Numbered from the stretch's first letter, positions 1 to 8,679 are shown. The stretch is DNA of 64,000 nucleotides from Roseiarcus sp963794655 (GCA_963794655.1 CAWCEV010000003.1:496001-560000), one strand, 5' to 3'. A program made the numbers and translations. Notes: a model not told the origin generated them from the sequence alone.

Positions 1-196
1 GCGACGCAACGAGCGCTATCAGCGACGCCCCAACGTAACGCGCCCATACGATCTGCGCGATCGGCAAAGAGGCGCTCAGCCATTTGGCGCAGGTGTCCTG
101 GCCGGTGAAGCAAATCATGGTGGCGCACATGAGCCCGATCGCGAGGATGCGCATGCGGCGATCCTCGGCTTCGCCCTTCTCAAGCGCCGCGATCAT
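1..196 (-). CDS. EamA/DMT-family permease, N-terminal fragment
   Basis: The first 65 codons of a gene that runs off the left edge of the window. The visible protein starts MIAALEKGEAEDRRMR and continues into a hydrophobic helix (GLMCATMICFTGQDTCAKW) followed by a second one beginning PIAQIVWARYVGA. This pattern, with the phrase D-x-x-x-K-W and the R-Y of helix 2, is typical of drug/metabolite (EamA) exporters of ten membrane helices. The start lies 13 bases after the stop of homoserine dehydrogenase on the same strand, so the two may be co-transcribed. The substrate cannot be inferred from this fragment. Confidence 0.7.
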   Translation of the reverse strand, partial: MIAALEKGEAEDRRMRILAIGLMCATMICFTGQDTCAKWLSASLPIAQIVWARYVGASLIALVAS

Positions 197-209
197 CGAA
201 GTCAGGCGC

Positions 210-1514
210 TCACACCGCTTCGCGTTCTATGCGAATAACCTGCGGCTTCTCACGAACCAGCCCATCCTCGACCGTGTGCTTGAGGGCGTCGCGTATCGAG
301 GATTCGGTTGTCCCGTAGGTCATCAGCACCACCGGAACCACCCCTGCCGCAGCCGCTTCTTTCGTCGCCCGCTTCTGCATGATCGCCTCGAGCGAGATCA
401 GCCGTTCGCCCATTCGCGCCGCGATGGCTCCCATGGCGCCGGGTCGATCGACGACCGCAAGGCGCACGTAATAGCCGCCCTCGTGCCGCTGCATCGGCAC
501 CCGGTCGGCCTCGACGAGCGAGGCGGCGGGCCGGCCGAACGCCGGCACCCGGATGCCGCGCGCGATATCGACAATGTCGGCCGCGACGGCCGAGGCGGTG
601 GTATCGCCCCCTGCCCCCGGCCCGACCAGCGTCAGCTCTCCGACGGCGTCGCCATCGATCGAGACCGCGTTGAGCACGCCCATGGTCTGGGCGAGCGGAG
701 CGCTCTTGGCCACCATCGTCGGATGCACTCGCTGCTCTACGCCATGGGGCGTGCGCTCGGCCACGCCCAGGAGCTTGACGCGGAATCCAAGTTCGTCGGC
801 GGCGCTCAAGTCGGCAAGGGTGATCGTCTCGATGCCCTCGACCGAAACCGCCCCGGCGTCAATCTTGGCCCCGAATGCAAGCGAGGCAAGAATGGCGAGC
901 TTGTGCGCCGTGTCGAAGCCGCCAACGTCGAACGTCGGATCCGCTTCGGCATAGCCCAGCCTCTGAGCCTCGCCGAGGCAGACCTCGAACGGCAGCTTCT
1001 CGCTCTCCATGCGAGAAAGAATGTAGTTGCAGGTGCCATTGAGAATGCCGGAAACGCGCTGAATGGCGTTTCCGGCCAAACTCTCTCGTAAGGTCTTGAC
1101 GATGGGTATGCCGCCGCCAACCGCGGCTTCGAAATAGAGCTGCGCCCCGGATCGCTCGGCAAGAGACGCAAGCTCGAAGCCATGCGCCGCGAGCATCGCC
1201 TTATTCGCCGTAACGACCGGCGCGCCGCGTGCGAGCGCAGCCTTGGCCGCCGCAAACGCGACCCCGTCGGCGCCGCCAATCAGTTCGACGAAAATGTCGA
1301 TGTCGGTTGAGGCGGCAAGCTCCTCCGCGTTGGCGAAGAACACGGCCTCGCCGACATCGATGCTGCGGTGCTTGCGCCGAGCGCTATAGGCGACGACCTC
1401 GAGTTCGCGTCCCGACCGCGCGAGGAACTGAGCCCGTTGTCTCTGAATAAGTCGAAAGAGACTGGTCCCGACTACGCCGAGACCCGCTACCCCCAAGCGA
1501 AGCGGCTTCGTCAT
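210..1514 (-). CDS. hom: Homoserine dehydrogenase
   Basis: Cytoplasmic enzyme that reduces aspartate-semialdehyde to homoserine with NAD(P)H (EC 1.1.1.3), the branch point to threonine and methionine. The 434 residues have the expected order: a Rossmann nucleotide motif GLGVVGTS at 11-18, the TANK stretch with a conserved lysine at about 105, the homoserine-dehydrogenase core LNGTCNYI at 158-165 and EADPTFDVGG near 190-199, and a C-terminal ACT domain from about residue 345 (YYVRLAVVDRPG), which normally mediates threonine feedback inhibition. Full length, intact. A DMT-family permease gene follows 13 bases downstream on the same strand. Confidence 0.95.
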   Translation of the reverse strand: MTKPLRLGVAGLGVVGTSLFRLIQRQRAQFLARSGRELEVVAYSARRKHRSIDVGEAVFFANAEELAASTDIDIFVELIGGADGVAFAAAKAALARGAPVVTANKAMLAAHGFELASLAERSGAQLYFEAAVGGGIPIVKTLRESLAGNAIQRVSGILNGTCNYILSRMESEKLPFEVCLGEAQRLGYAEADPTFDVGGFDTAHKLAILASLAFGAKIDAGAVSVEGIETITLADLSAADELGFRVKLLGVAERTPHGVEQRVHPTMVAKSAPLAQTMGVLNAVSIDGDAVGELTLVGPGAGGDTTASAVAADIVDIARGIRVPAFGRPAASLVEADRVPMQRHEGGYYVRLAVVDRPGAMGAIAARMGERLISLEAIMQKRATKEAAAAGVVPVVLMTYGTTESSIRDALKHTVEDGLVREKPQVIRIEREAV

Positions 1515-1602
1515 TCTGTCCTCGCGCCGCCTTCCGCCGATCGTGACCGCCGCCGGCCGTGCGCGTCGTTCGCGGTCCTGGGATCAACGAAGCGCGGGCG
1601 TT

Positions 1603-2019
1603 TCAGCCATATCGTTCGGAAGCGGACTTCTTCTTCTTCTTCCGCTCTTTGCGCGCGGCATAGCGGGCGTCGCGCTCGAGCTTCTTCTCGTATTCGAGTT
1701 GCGCCTCGACCTCCCGCTGGCGCTGAGCCTCGGCCTCGCGCGCAAGGGCTTCGAGCCTCAGCTGCTCCTGCCGCGCCGCCTCTTCGGCCGCGCGCCGCGC
1801 CGCTTCCGCCGCCGCTTCCTCCGCCTTGCGCTTCGCGCGCTCGGCGTCGCGGACGACCCGCGCTTCAAGTATCGCTTTGCGCTTGGCCTCGCGCTCGATG
1901 ATAGCCGGGTCGGTCGGATCATATTTCGAATTGGCGAGGAATTTCTCCGCCATCGCCTTGCGCGACGCGGCTGCGGCCGCCTGGCGGTCAGCGAATTTAT
2001 TGCCGTTCAAGAAGGACAT
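1603..2019 (-). CDS. DUF6481 family protein
   Basis: A 138-residue, highly charged protein without membrane segments or signal peptide. After a short N-terminal stretch (FADRQAAAAASRKAMAEKF) it is almost entirely a predicted long helix or coiled coil rich in Ala, Glu and Arg (about residues 45-125), ending in a lysine run (RKERKKKKK). This composition and the opening SFLNGNKFADR match the alphaproteobacterial DUF6481 family, whose function is unknown to me. It is separated by about 90 bases from homoserine dehydrogenase and is on the same strand, so it could lie in the same transcript, although no functional link is evident. Confidence 0.75.
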   Translation of the reverse strand: MSFLNGNKFADRQAAAAASRKAMAEKFLANSKYDPTDPAIIEREAKRKAILEARVVRDAERAKRKAEEAAAEAARRAAEEAARQEQLRLEALAREAEAQRQREVEAQLEYEKKLERDARYAARKERKKKKKSASERYG

Positions 2020-2241
2020 CGCGTTCCTAAGCTAGTGATTGTCGGGGATGCGGGCTCATGGCACAGCGCGAGCAAATCGGCAATGGTTTTCAGCGCATTT
2101 CCGCGATGCGCCCGCAGCATTGCGACGCCTCGCCCCACGAAAGGCGGCGAAATGACGCGTCACGAATTGTTGATCGCCGGCCGTGAACGTGGTCCACTCC
2201 CCAAGCGCCCGGGAAGAGGCCGCGACTAGGGGAGCGTTTTG

Positions 2242-3054
2242 ATGGCCGTTGTGGTTGGCGCGGGGCCGACCCCCGCGAACGAGAACGCCGCCAACGTCGG
2301 CAGGGCGCCGCCATTCGAGATCCGCAAGATCGAGATTTCCGATGTCATCGAGTGCATCGCCAAGGGGTTGCATGACTTTGGACAGGCGCCCCGATACGGC
2401 ATGTTCTTCGGCGCCATCTATGCGATCGGCGGCCTCCTGATCGTCTGGGTCGCGTTCGCGCTCGACTATCCCTATCTCGCTTACCCGTTTGTCATGGGCT
2501 TTGCGTTGTTTGCGCCATTTGGCGCGGCGGGAACATACGAGATTTCGCGCCGCCTTGAGAGCGGCGAGCCGCTGTCCTGGTCGGCGATTCTCGGTTCGGT
2601 GTGGGGCCGAAACGGCAAGGAGCTTGGGTGGCTCGCGCTGGTCAGCCTTTTCACCCTGATCATCTGGCTCGACCTTGCGGTCTTCGTTTTCCTCATGTTC
2701 TACGGCGCCGACATTCCGTCCATGCAGCAGTTGGTCGCCAAGATCTTCGCCACCCCTTACGGGGTCGCGTTCCTTCTGGTCGGCAATGGGCTCGGCGCGA
2801 TCATTGCCCTCTTCGTCTTCTCGATCACCGCCGTCGCGCCGCCACTCGTCGTCGATCGCGAGGTGGATTTCGTGACCGCGATGACCACCAGCGTGCGCGC
2901 GGTCGTCGCCAATCCGCGCCCGATGCTGGCGTGGGCGATCGTCATCGGCGCCGACCTCGCGATTTCGTTCGCCACCCTTTTCGTCGCGCTCCTCGTGATC
3001 TTCCCGATACTCGGCCATGCGACCTGGCATCTCTACCGCCGCCTGATCGTCTAA
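2242..3054 (+). CDS. DUF2189 domain membrane protein
   Basis: A 270-residue integral membrane protein with about six hydrophobic segments, the first near residues 55-75 (FFGAIYAIGGLLIVW) and the last just before the C-terminus (LLVIFPILGHATWHLYRRL). The N-terminal EIRKIEISDVIECIAKGLHDF and the phrase LFAPFGAAGTYEISRRLE-SGE are characteristic of the DUF2189 family, often labelled cytochrome c oxidase subunit I-like, though no oxidase heme or copper ligands are present. The ATG at 2242 is chosen over the adjacent TTG because GGGGAG precedes it at good distance. It precedes ctaA by about 100 bases on the same strand, which is consistent with a role around respiratory-chain biogenesis, but that is inference. 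Confidence 0.8.
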   Translation: MAVVVGAGPTPANENAANVGRAPPFEIRKIEISDVIECIAKGLHDFGQAPRYGMFFGAIYAIGGLLIVWVAFALDYPYLAYPFVMGFALFAPFGAAGTYEISRRLESGEPLSWSAILGSVWGRNGKELGWLALVSLFTLIIWLDLAVFVFLMFYGADIPSMQQLVAKIFATPYGVAFLLVGNGLGAIIALFVFSITAVAPPLVVDREVDFVTAMTTSVRAVVANPRPMLAWAIVIGADLAISFATLFVALLVIFPILGHATWHLYRRLIV

Positions 3055-3156
3055 CAGGCCTGGCGATCGATCGACGTCGCGACGCGCGTTGCGCCGTGGA
3101 CGCGTTTGCGCCAAAAGCCTGGGCTCAAGTTTCAGGAAAGCTGACGTCACGTTCCC

Positions 3157-4236
3157 ATGGCCTTGACCCGCAGCGCGCCCGCCGCCGCCCAAATCGAAGG
3201 CTTCGATGCTCGCGCCGCTGTTCGGTTCTGGCTGATCGCGGTGGCCGGTCTCGTCTTCCTTATGGTCCTGGTTGGCGGGGCGACCCGTCTGACGGAGTCC
3301 GGCCTCTCGATCACCCAGTGGAAGCCGGTGACGGGGGTGATTCCGCCGATTAGCGGCTCGGAATGGCAGGCCGAGTTCGACCGCTATAAGCAAATCCCGC
3401 AGTTCGCGGCGCTCAATCCGGACATGACGATCGAGGGCTTCAAGACCATCTTCTGGTGGGAATGGGGCCATCGGCTGCTGGCGCGGGTCGTCGGCGCGGC
3501 CTTTATCCTCCCGTGCCTGTGGTTCTGGCGGCAGGGGCAGCTCACGGGCGCGCTTGGGCGGCAGGTCGCCGTCGCCGCCGGCTTCCTGGCGCTCGAGCCG
3601 ATCGTCGGCTGGTGGATGGTGACGTCGGGCTTGAGCGAGCGCACGGAAGTGGCGCAGCAGCGGCTCGCGCTGCACCTCCTGATCGCGGCAGCCACGTTCG
3701 GCGCGCTGATCTACGCCGCCGCCGGACTTGGCGAGCGGACGCGGCCCGGCGCGGCGGCGAGCCGGGGTTTCCTGGTTTCCGCCCGCCTGTTCGTCGCGGC
3801 GGTCTTCTGCCAGATCGGCCTCGGCGCGCTGGTCGCGGGACTTCGCGCCGGGCTTATCTACAACACCTGGCCGCTCATGGGATCGGACTTCGTTCCGGGC
3901 GAAGCGTTCAAGCCGAGCTGGCTCACGGCGATGCTCAACGACCCAGCGACGGCGCAGTTCGACCACCGCGCGCTCGCCTATGCGATCGTCGCCTTCGCCC
4001 TCATTCAGGCCTTCGCCGCGGTTCGCGCCGCCCCCGCGTCCGCGCTCGCGAGCCGCGCGCTCGTCGTCGCGGCGGTCGCATTGCTTCAGGTTGGGCTCGG
4101 CGTGGCGACGCTGCTCGCGGTTGTCCCGATCGGGCTCGCGCTCGCCCATCAGGCGCTGGCCTTCGGGCTCTTCGGCCTCGCCGTCATCCACCTTCGCGCG
4201 ACCGGAATGGAGCAATCCACGCATGTCGTGAGATAA
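3157..4236 (+). CDS. ctaA: Heme A synthase (COX15/CtaA)
   Basis: Inner-membrane enzyme that converts heme O to heme A for aa3-type cytochrome oxidases. The 359 residues form eight membrane helices. The family landmarks are visible: GGATRLTESGLSITQWKPVTG near residues 40-60, WWEWGHRLLAR with a heme-ligand histidine near 110, EPIVGWWMVTSGL near 150, YNTWPLMG near 235, a second-half histidine in FDHRALAYAI near 270, and HQALAFGLFG near 330. Start ATG follows AGGAAAG. Length matches alphaproteobacterial CtaA. The partner CtaB is encoded 5 kb away on the other strand; no canonical aa3 oxidase subunits II or III are in the window. Confidence 0.95.
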   Translation: MALTRSAPAAAQIEGFDARAAVRFWLIAVAGLVFLMVLVGGATRLTESGLSITQWKPVTGVIPPISGSEWQAEFDRYKQIPQFAALNPDMTIEGFKTIFWWEWGHRLLARVVGAAFILPCLWFWRQGQLTGALGRQVAVAAGFLALEPIVGWWMVTSGLSERTEVAQQRLALHLLIAAATFGALIYAAAGLGERTRPGAAASRGFLVSARLFVAAVFCQIGLGALVAGLRAGLIYNTWPLMGSDFVPGEAFKPSWLTAMLNDPATAQFDHRALAYAIVAFALIQAFAAVRAAPASALASRALVVAAVALLQVGLGVATLLAVVPIGLALAHQALAFGLFGLAVIHLRATGMEQSTHVVR

Positions 4237-4607
4237 ATTCGCCAAGCGGCCCCGATAACTAGGCAAGCTGGCTCAAACCGATCCTGGCCGGAGCCAAATT
4301 TTCCCAAGAAAAACGCTTTGATTCCCTTTGATCGGCTTTTCCGAAATGAATCTTTCCAACGGCTTATCGCGACTCCCGAGCCGGAACGGGTTCGACCGGA
4401 CAATAGAGGGAACGTCCAAACATTTTTTCCACATTCCGCGCGAGTCATATCTTTCCTGCCGGTTGGAATCCTGTACCATGGTTTTCGCTTTTCCGAAAGC
4501 AATTGCACGAAAAACCTTCGCGGCGCCCTCGCCCGCTCCCTGAAGAAAAGTGATAAATACGGGCCGCGCCGCGGAGGCGGCTCCAAGGACGGTCGAGGAC
4601 ACTTGCG
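4237..4607. other. Intergenic region with possible decayed repeat
   Basis: 371 bases between ctaA and a small membrane-protein gene. No convincing coding frame, RNA gene or terminator was found. It is less GC-rich than its surroundings. Bases 4317-4341 match part of the purine-rich repeat found upstream of lexA (47030-47054) at about 21 of 25 positions on the same strand, suggesting a degenerate copy. Confidence 0.4.
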
Positions 4608-5180
4608 ATGCAGAATGTGACGGGAGCGGCGTCGGCGGCGGTCGCGGGAGCGCCGGAGAAACCTAGCCTCAAGGACCGGGCTCTCGACGAACTACGCCAG
4701 TACGCTATTATCACGCTCTATCTGTGGGTATTCTTCGCCCTATTCAGCTTCTATCGGCGAATGATCCTTGAAGAGAACGGGATCAGCGTCTGGCAGCAGA
4801 CCTTCGCGATCATCAACGCCCTCGTGTTCGGCAAGGTGATCCTGATCGCCCAGGCGCTCCATCTCGAGGCCGGACTGCGCAAATATCCGCGCATATTCAT
4901 CGTGCTCGGCAACGCTCTCATGTTCACGCTCGTGCTGATGGCGTTTCATGTCCTCGAGGAAGCGATCAAGGCCTGGTTCGAGAGCCGCCCGCTCGCGGAC
5001 AGCGTCGCCGCCTTCGGCGGCGGGACGCTCGCCGGATTTCTGACGTTGGGCGCGATCTTCTTTGTCGTTCTCATTCCCTTCTTTGGCATCCAGGAGATCG
5101 CACGCGCAGTCGGGGGGCAGCCGCTCTGGGATCTCTTCTTCTCGGGGCGGACACAGACGTTCCACCTGATCGAGGACTGA
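4608..5180 (+). CDS. Hypothetical membrane protein
   Basis: A 190-residue protein with a short cytoplasmic N-terminus containing KPSLKDRALDELRQY, followed by about four hydrophobic segments: residues 30-50 (AIITLYLWVFFALFSFY), 60-80, 95-115 (IFIVLGNALMFTLVLMAFHVL) and 140-160 (LTLGAIFFVVLIPFFGI). The acidic and polar loop around EEAIKAWFESR and the C-terminal tail RTQTFHLIED are the only non-hydrophobic stretches. I do not recognise the family with certainty and assign no function. The gene stands alone with a 370-base upstream region. Confidence 0.7.
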   Translation: MQNVTGAASAAVAGAPEKPSLKDRALDELRQYAIITLYLWVFFALFSFYRRMILEENGISVWQQTFAIINALVFGKVILIAQALHLEAGLRKYPRIFIVLGNALMFTLVLMAFHVLEEAIKAWFESRPLADSVAAFGGGTLAGFLTLGAIFFVVLIPFFGIQEIARAVGGQPLWDLFFSGRTQTFHLIED

Positions 5181-5206
5181 TGTTGCGGACTTAGGGCGCA
5201 GTCGCC

Positions 5207-5737
5207 ATGGCGAAGCTCATCTTCGCATTGAACCAGTCGCTCGACGGCTACGTCGATCATCTGGCGATGCCGCCTGAGCCAGGCCTCTTTCGTCATTTCA
5301 TTGAGGATGTGCGCGGCCTGAGCGGCATGGTGTACGGTCGCGTGATGTACGAAGTGATGCGCTATTGGGACGAAGACCTTCCTGATTGGGATGCGGAGGA
5401 GCGCGAGTACGCTGCGGCGTGGCGGAGCCGGCCAAAGTGGGTCGTGTCGCGCTCGCTGAAATCCGTCGGTCCCAACGCGACGCTCCTCGAGGGCGACCTC
5501 GAGGCGGCGGTGCGCGGCTTGAAGGCGCGGTTCGAGGGCGAGATCGAAGTCGCTGGACCGGAGCTCGCGGGAAGTCTGACCGAGCTTGGATTGATCGATG
5601 AGTATCGGATCTACCTTCGCCCCGCGGTGCTCGGTCAGGGCAAACCATTCTTCGCCCGCCGCCCGCCACGGCTCCACCTCATCGCGAGCGATCGGTTCGG
5701 TGAGAACACGATCCGGCTGACTTACGTCCCGGCTTAG
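5207..5737 (+). CDS. Dihydrofolate-reductase-like (RibD C-terminal) family protein
   Basis: A 176-residue protein of the RibD_C/DHFR-like reductase fold. The opening MAKLIFALNQSLDGYVD has the S-L-D-G-Y motif of the family, GMVYGRVMYEVMRYWD corresponds to the G-R-x-T/M-Y-E helix, and GPELAGSLTELGLIDEYRIYLRPAVLGQGKPFF is the characteristic L-x-x-x-G-L-I-D-E-x-x-x-x-x-x-P-V-x-L-G-x-G end of the domain. Such proteins bind NADPH and are mostly uncharacterised; no riboflavin genes are nearby, so a specific substrate is not claimed. It follows the membrane-protein gene by 26 bases. Confidence 0.85.
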   Translation: MAKLIFALNQSLDGYVDHLAMPPEPGLFRHFIEDVRGLSGMVYGRVMYEVMRYWDEDLPDWDAEEREYAAAWRSRPKWVVSRSLKSVGPNATLLEGDLEAAVRGLKARFEGEIEVAGPELAGSLTELGLIDEYRIYLRPAVLGQGKPFFARRPPRLHLIASDRFGENTIRLTYVPA

Positions 5738-5768
5738 TCATGCGACTCGTCTGGATGGCCCAACGGAC

Positions 5769-5996
5769 ATGACGGATCTACTGACCCGATTCCTGCTCGT
5801 CGGCCTTGGCGTGGCGATGATTGTGATCAGCGTTGTCTGGTTCATGGCGAGAGCGGTCGCGAGATGGTTTGCGCCGCAGGTCGTCGTCGTCGAGAGCAGC
5901 TCCGAAGCGCGCCCATTCCCGATGACGCGCGCCCTGCTCCTTATCGTCGCCGCGATGCTATTGCTTGCGCTCTTCGGCCATCCCGCTTCGCGCTAG
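5769..5996 (+). CDS. Small two-helix membrane protein
   Basis: A 75-residue protein with two hydrophobic helices, residues 8-28 (FLLVGLGVAMIVISVVWFMA) and 52-70 (TRALLLIVAAMLLLALFG), separated by a short loop containing VVVVESSSEARPF. It lies 31 bases after the DHFR-like gene on the same strand and may be co-transcribed. Function unknown; support is the membrane pattern, position and frame. Confidence 0.5.
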   Translation: MTDLLTRFLLVGLGVAMIVISVVWFMARAVARWFAPQVVVVESSSEARPFPMTRALLLIVAAMLLLALFGHPASR

Positions 5997-6028
5997 CCCG
6001 GAGCAACCGACCTTCAAGCACGTTTACT

Positions 6029-6103
6029 GTCATGCCCGCGAAAGCACGCATCCAGACCTCAAGGCTCTGATGTAACATGGATTCCCGCTTGCGCGGCAAT
6101 GAC
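6029..6103. repeat. Imperfect palindromic repeat, GTCATxCCCGCGAAAGC type
   Basis: About 75 bases bounded by inverted arms. The left arm starts GTCATGCCCGCGAAAGC; the right arm read on the minus strand starts GTCATTGCCGCGCAAGC. The arms match over most of 27 positions and surround a short spacer. The same arm sequence recurs at 63677-63745. This is a common bacterial intergenic palindrome type; it may act as an RNA hairpin between the flanking convergent genes. Confidence 0.7.
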
Positions 6104-6141
6104 TGAGGTGCGCCTCGGACTCCAACCGAGGGCGTGCCGCG

Positions 6142-6684
6142 CTAACTCGCCGCGCCGCGAATCCCGACGCCGAGGAACTCGACATTGACCTTCGGGTCGG
6201 TCCGCTCGATCAGAACGTCCCACCAGTAGAACACATTGATCTTGATCGGCTCGGAGTGGAAGAAGCAGGCCATATTTTGTGGCCCCGTCGTGTTCGAGGT
6301 GTTCGAATCGCAGGTCGCGTCCGTGATCGCGACATTCGTCCCAATACCGGCGTGACGAAGGAAGGCGCGAACGCGCGCGCCGGTATTCATGCCGTCGCCG
6401 TCGATGACGCTCATGAAGATGAGGCCGATGTTTGTGTCGAGCATGTTCGCGGTCACCGTGAACGGACACAAGAGCCGTATCGAGCCGGTGGCCGAGCCGC
6501 TGAAGCCGACGCCGAAACCGCGGGTTTCGTAGCCGCCGGCGCGAACGGTCGCGCTGTCCGGGACGCAGACCCCGCCGACTTCATCGAGCGGCATGTCGCT
6601 ATTGGCCCGCGCAAGACCCGGCCCCAACACGACCCCGCAACCGAATGCGAGCCCAAAAATCATGGCTGCGTAACGTGTGGTCAT
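6142..6684 (-). CDS. Secreted hypothetical protein
   Basis: A 180-residue protein with an N-terminal signal peptide (hydrophobic core IFGLAFGCGVVLGPGLARA, cleavage likely after residue 26-27). The mature part has four cysteines (in GGVCVPD, LLCPFT, DATCDSN and MACFFHS), which could form two disulfides, and ends with a hydrophobic stretch (VNVEFLGVGIRG). Expected location is the periplasm or outside the cell. I do not recognise a domain family. It converges on the small membrane gene to its left across a palindromic repeat. Confidence 0.65.
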   Translation of the reverse strand: MTTRYAAMIFGLAFGCGVVLGPGLARANSDMPLDEVGGVCVPDSATVRAGGYETRGFGVGFSGSATGSIRLLCPFTVTANMLDTNIGLIFMSVIDGDGMNTGARVRAFLRHAGIGTNVAITDATCDSNTSNTTGPQNMACFFHSEPIKINVFYWWDVLIERTDPKVNVEFLGVGIRGAAS

Positions 6685-6841
6685 CCCCGGCCTCCCGACA
6701 ATCGATTCGTGTCCATGCAGCTTCCACCCCCTGCAAGCTAAGGCAAGGGGGCGAAGACGGGTGTGATCCGCGTCACCGGGCAGAATCGGTCAGGAAAAGG
6801 CCGGCCCTCCCGCGGAAGCGGCCATTTCGGAAGAGCCAGGC

Positions 6842-7270
6842 CTATTTCTTCTTTGCCGCTCGCTCGGCGCGCGCCGCCGTGTTGGCCGCGACCGCAGCGC
6901 GGATGAGCTCTTCGAACGCGGCTCCGTCGATCTTGTCGCCCTGGCGAAGGTCGATCGCGCGCCGCACGTTGCCTTCGAGGCTCGAGTTGAAAAGCTTCTT
7001 CGGGTCCGCGAGCGAGGCGCCGCGAGCGAAGGTGAGCTTCACCACTTCCTTGTAGGCTTCTCCAGTGCAGACGATGCCGTCATGCGACCAGACCGGGGTT
7101 CCGGGCGACGTGGCCTTCGCCCATTTCCACTCCTCCTCGATGGCGGGATCGGCGTCGTGGATGAGCTTGCGGACGTGGGCGAGGGTTTCGCCTCGCCAGT
7201 CTCCCAGTTCGGCGATCCGCTTGGTGATGCTTGCCGAAGCCTCGCTGTCCGAAGAGCTTGTCGGCTTCAT
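6842..7270 (-). CDS. DUF1801 domain protein
   Basis: 142 residues with the DUF1801 (YdhG-like) pattern: ETLAHVRKLIHDADPAIEE near the N-terminus, then EEWKWAKATSPGTPVWSHDGIVCTGEAYKEVVKLTFARGASL, in which the W-x-P-V-W segment and the K-L-T-F strand are typical, and a C-terminal alanine/lysine tail. The start at 7270 is chosen because everything upstream in the same frame is antisense to, and out of frame with, the oxidase-like gene. It lies 14 bases downstream of that gene on the same strand. Biochemical role unknown. Confidence 0.85.
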   Translation of the reverse strand: MKPTSSSDSEASASITKRIAELGDWRGETLAHVRKLIHDADPAIEEEWKWAKATSPGTPVWSHDGIVCTGEAYKEVVKLTFARGASLADPKKLFNSSLEGNVRRAIDLRQGDKIDGAAFEELIRAAVAANTAARAERAAKKK

Positions 7271-7284
7271 ATTTCGTCCTCGCG

Positions 7285-8679
7285 TCACCCGGCCGATCGC
7301 ACGGCGTCGGCGCGCATCAGCGCCCGGATGGCGATCACGACGAAGGTCGCGCCGCCGATGATCGTAAAGATCGAGGCGATCCCATGCACCGCCATGCCTG
7401 CGGCCGCGACGGCATCGAGCGAGCCCGCGCCGGACGGGGTCTTGCGCAATGCGCCGTAACCGCCGGCGACGAACATGGCGATCGAGGCGACGAACTGACC
7501 GCCGCCGTAAAGGCCGAGCAGGATGCGGGTCGCGCGAGGCGGCGCCGGCGCCCGCCTGAGCTCCTTGAGGCCGAAGGTGAGCAGCATGCCGGCGCTCGAG
7601 ACGCTGACCGCGGTGATGACTGCGTGATAATGCGCGGGCGTGCGGGTATCCGAGCCGGTGATCAGGAAGCCCATGACCCCGCCCAGCGCAAACAGCGCCA
7701 ACGACATCGCAAGCGCGAAGAACGCCGGATCGCGCCACGGCCATGGGCCCCGCGAGCGAAGCGCGCGGGTGAGAAGAGAAGCGGCGAAGATCAGCGTCGG
7801 CGCGGCAATGCCGAACTGGAGCAGGCGAAACGCCTCGTGCTGGGCGCCTGAGAACGGCTCGAAGGCCGCGTAGAACAAGGGCGCCGGGAGAGCGATCAGC
7901 GCGATGAGCAGAATGCAAGCGAGGAAGACGCGGCTGTCGACTGCGCCCTCGCCGAGGCTCATGCGGGCGAGGATGGACCAGTTCGTGACAAGGAGCGCGG
8001 CGTAGACGAACTGGAGCAAATGGCCGCCGCCCCAGAAGAGTCCCTCGCGCGACCACATGAGGCCGCCCTCGTCAGCGAGCAGGGACCCGGCGACGCCGAA
8101 GCAGATGAGCGCAAGGAGGTAGATGAAGCCGCCGAGCGCCATGGCGATGGCGAGCGGCGGAGCCGAGCCAAGCCTGCCCGGCAGGTTGATCAGGAGGCGG
8201 ACCACGGGCGCGAGGACGCCGAGCGCCAGCGCGAGAAGCCCGACGTCATAGACCGGATGAAGAATGAGCGGAATGTAGTTGTCGAGCGCGGGCTGGGTCG
8301 CGTCGAGAAAGGCCGGCGCGAACAGGCAGGGGAAGGCGACGAGGACCGCGCCCTGCCCCATTCGTCCGAGCGGCGCCCACCGCACGTCGTCTCCAGCGAG
8401 CTTCACCGTCGCGATGGCGACGAGGAACGCGAACACGCCCTGAAGCCAGATGATCAGGGAGAATATGACGTGGATGACCAGGCCCTTGTAGAAGAAGTCG
8501 ATCGGCCAGAACGGCGTCTTCTCCATGCCTGGAATTCGCGACAGCGCGAGCAGGATCGCGAACACGCCGGCGACGGCGAGCGCGCCCACCGCGAGCCAGG
8601 CCCAGCCGAGGAGCTCGCGCCTTACCGCGCTGCCCGTGCTCGCGGCGGAGGGGGCGGCGTCGACGACCGTCGCGGTCAA
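7285..8679 (-). CDS. Heme-copper-oxidase-like subunit I (cbb3/NOR-type relative)
   Basis: A 464-residue protein with about twelve membrane helices that resembles subunit I of heme-copper oxidases. Candidate heme and copper ligands (numbered from the TTG at 8679) are H70 in LVIHVIFSL, H220 in WGGGHLLQF, H281 in SGAQHEAF, and H350/H352 in PAHYHAVIT. The helix that normally carries adjacent His-His reads Gln-His, so the CuB site looks incomplete. The TTG start overlaps the stop of the DUF420 gene as TTGA, suggesting translational coupling; an ATG at 8751 would overlap that gene by 76 bases. No subunit II, III or cytochrome c subunit is next to it. Whether it reduces oxygen or nitric oxide is not established. 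Confidence 0.8.
   Translation of the reverse strand: MTATVVDAAPSAASTGSAVRRELLGWAWLAVGALAVAGVFAILLALSRIPGMEKTPFWPIDFFYKGLVIHVIFSLIIWLQGVFAFLVAIATVKLAGDDVRWAPLGRMGQGAVLVAFPCLFAPAFLDATQPALDNYIPLILHPVYDVGLLALALGVLAPVVRLLINLPGRLGSAPPLAIAMALGGFIYLLALICFGVAGSLLADEGGLMWSREGLFWGGGHLLQFVYAALLVTNWSILARMSLGEGAVDSRVFLACILLIALIALPAPLFYAAFEPFSGAQHEAFRLLQFGIAAPTLIFAASLLTRALRSRGPWPWRDPAFFALAMSLALFALGGVMGFLITGSDTRTPAHYHAVITAVSVSSAGMLLTFGLKELRRAPAPPRATRILLGLYGGGQFVASIAMFVAGGYGALRKTPSGAGSLDAVAAAGMAVHGIASIFTIIGGATFVVIAIRALMRADAVRSAG

Noticed and set aside
2056..4266. A long minus-strand open frame of over 700 codons
   Set aside because: It is antisense to DUF2189 and ctaA, its composition is that of GC-rich shadow frames (Arg, Glu, Gly), and no domain is recognisable. 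The same applies to the long minus-strand frames over 40597-42450 and 42830-45127, and the plus-strand frames at 15432-17159 and 57316-58842.
4380..4410. GGGTTCGACCGG resembling a tRNA T-loop
   Set aside because: No acceptor, D or anticodon stem can be formed around it, and no CCA-type end is present.
6842..8056. A 404-codon minus-strand frame extending the DUF1801 gene upstream
   Set aside because: The upstream 260 codons are an alternative frame of the oxidase-like gene. The DUF1801 domain starts cleanly at ATG 7270.
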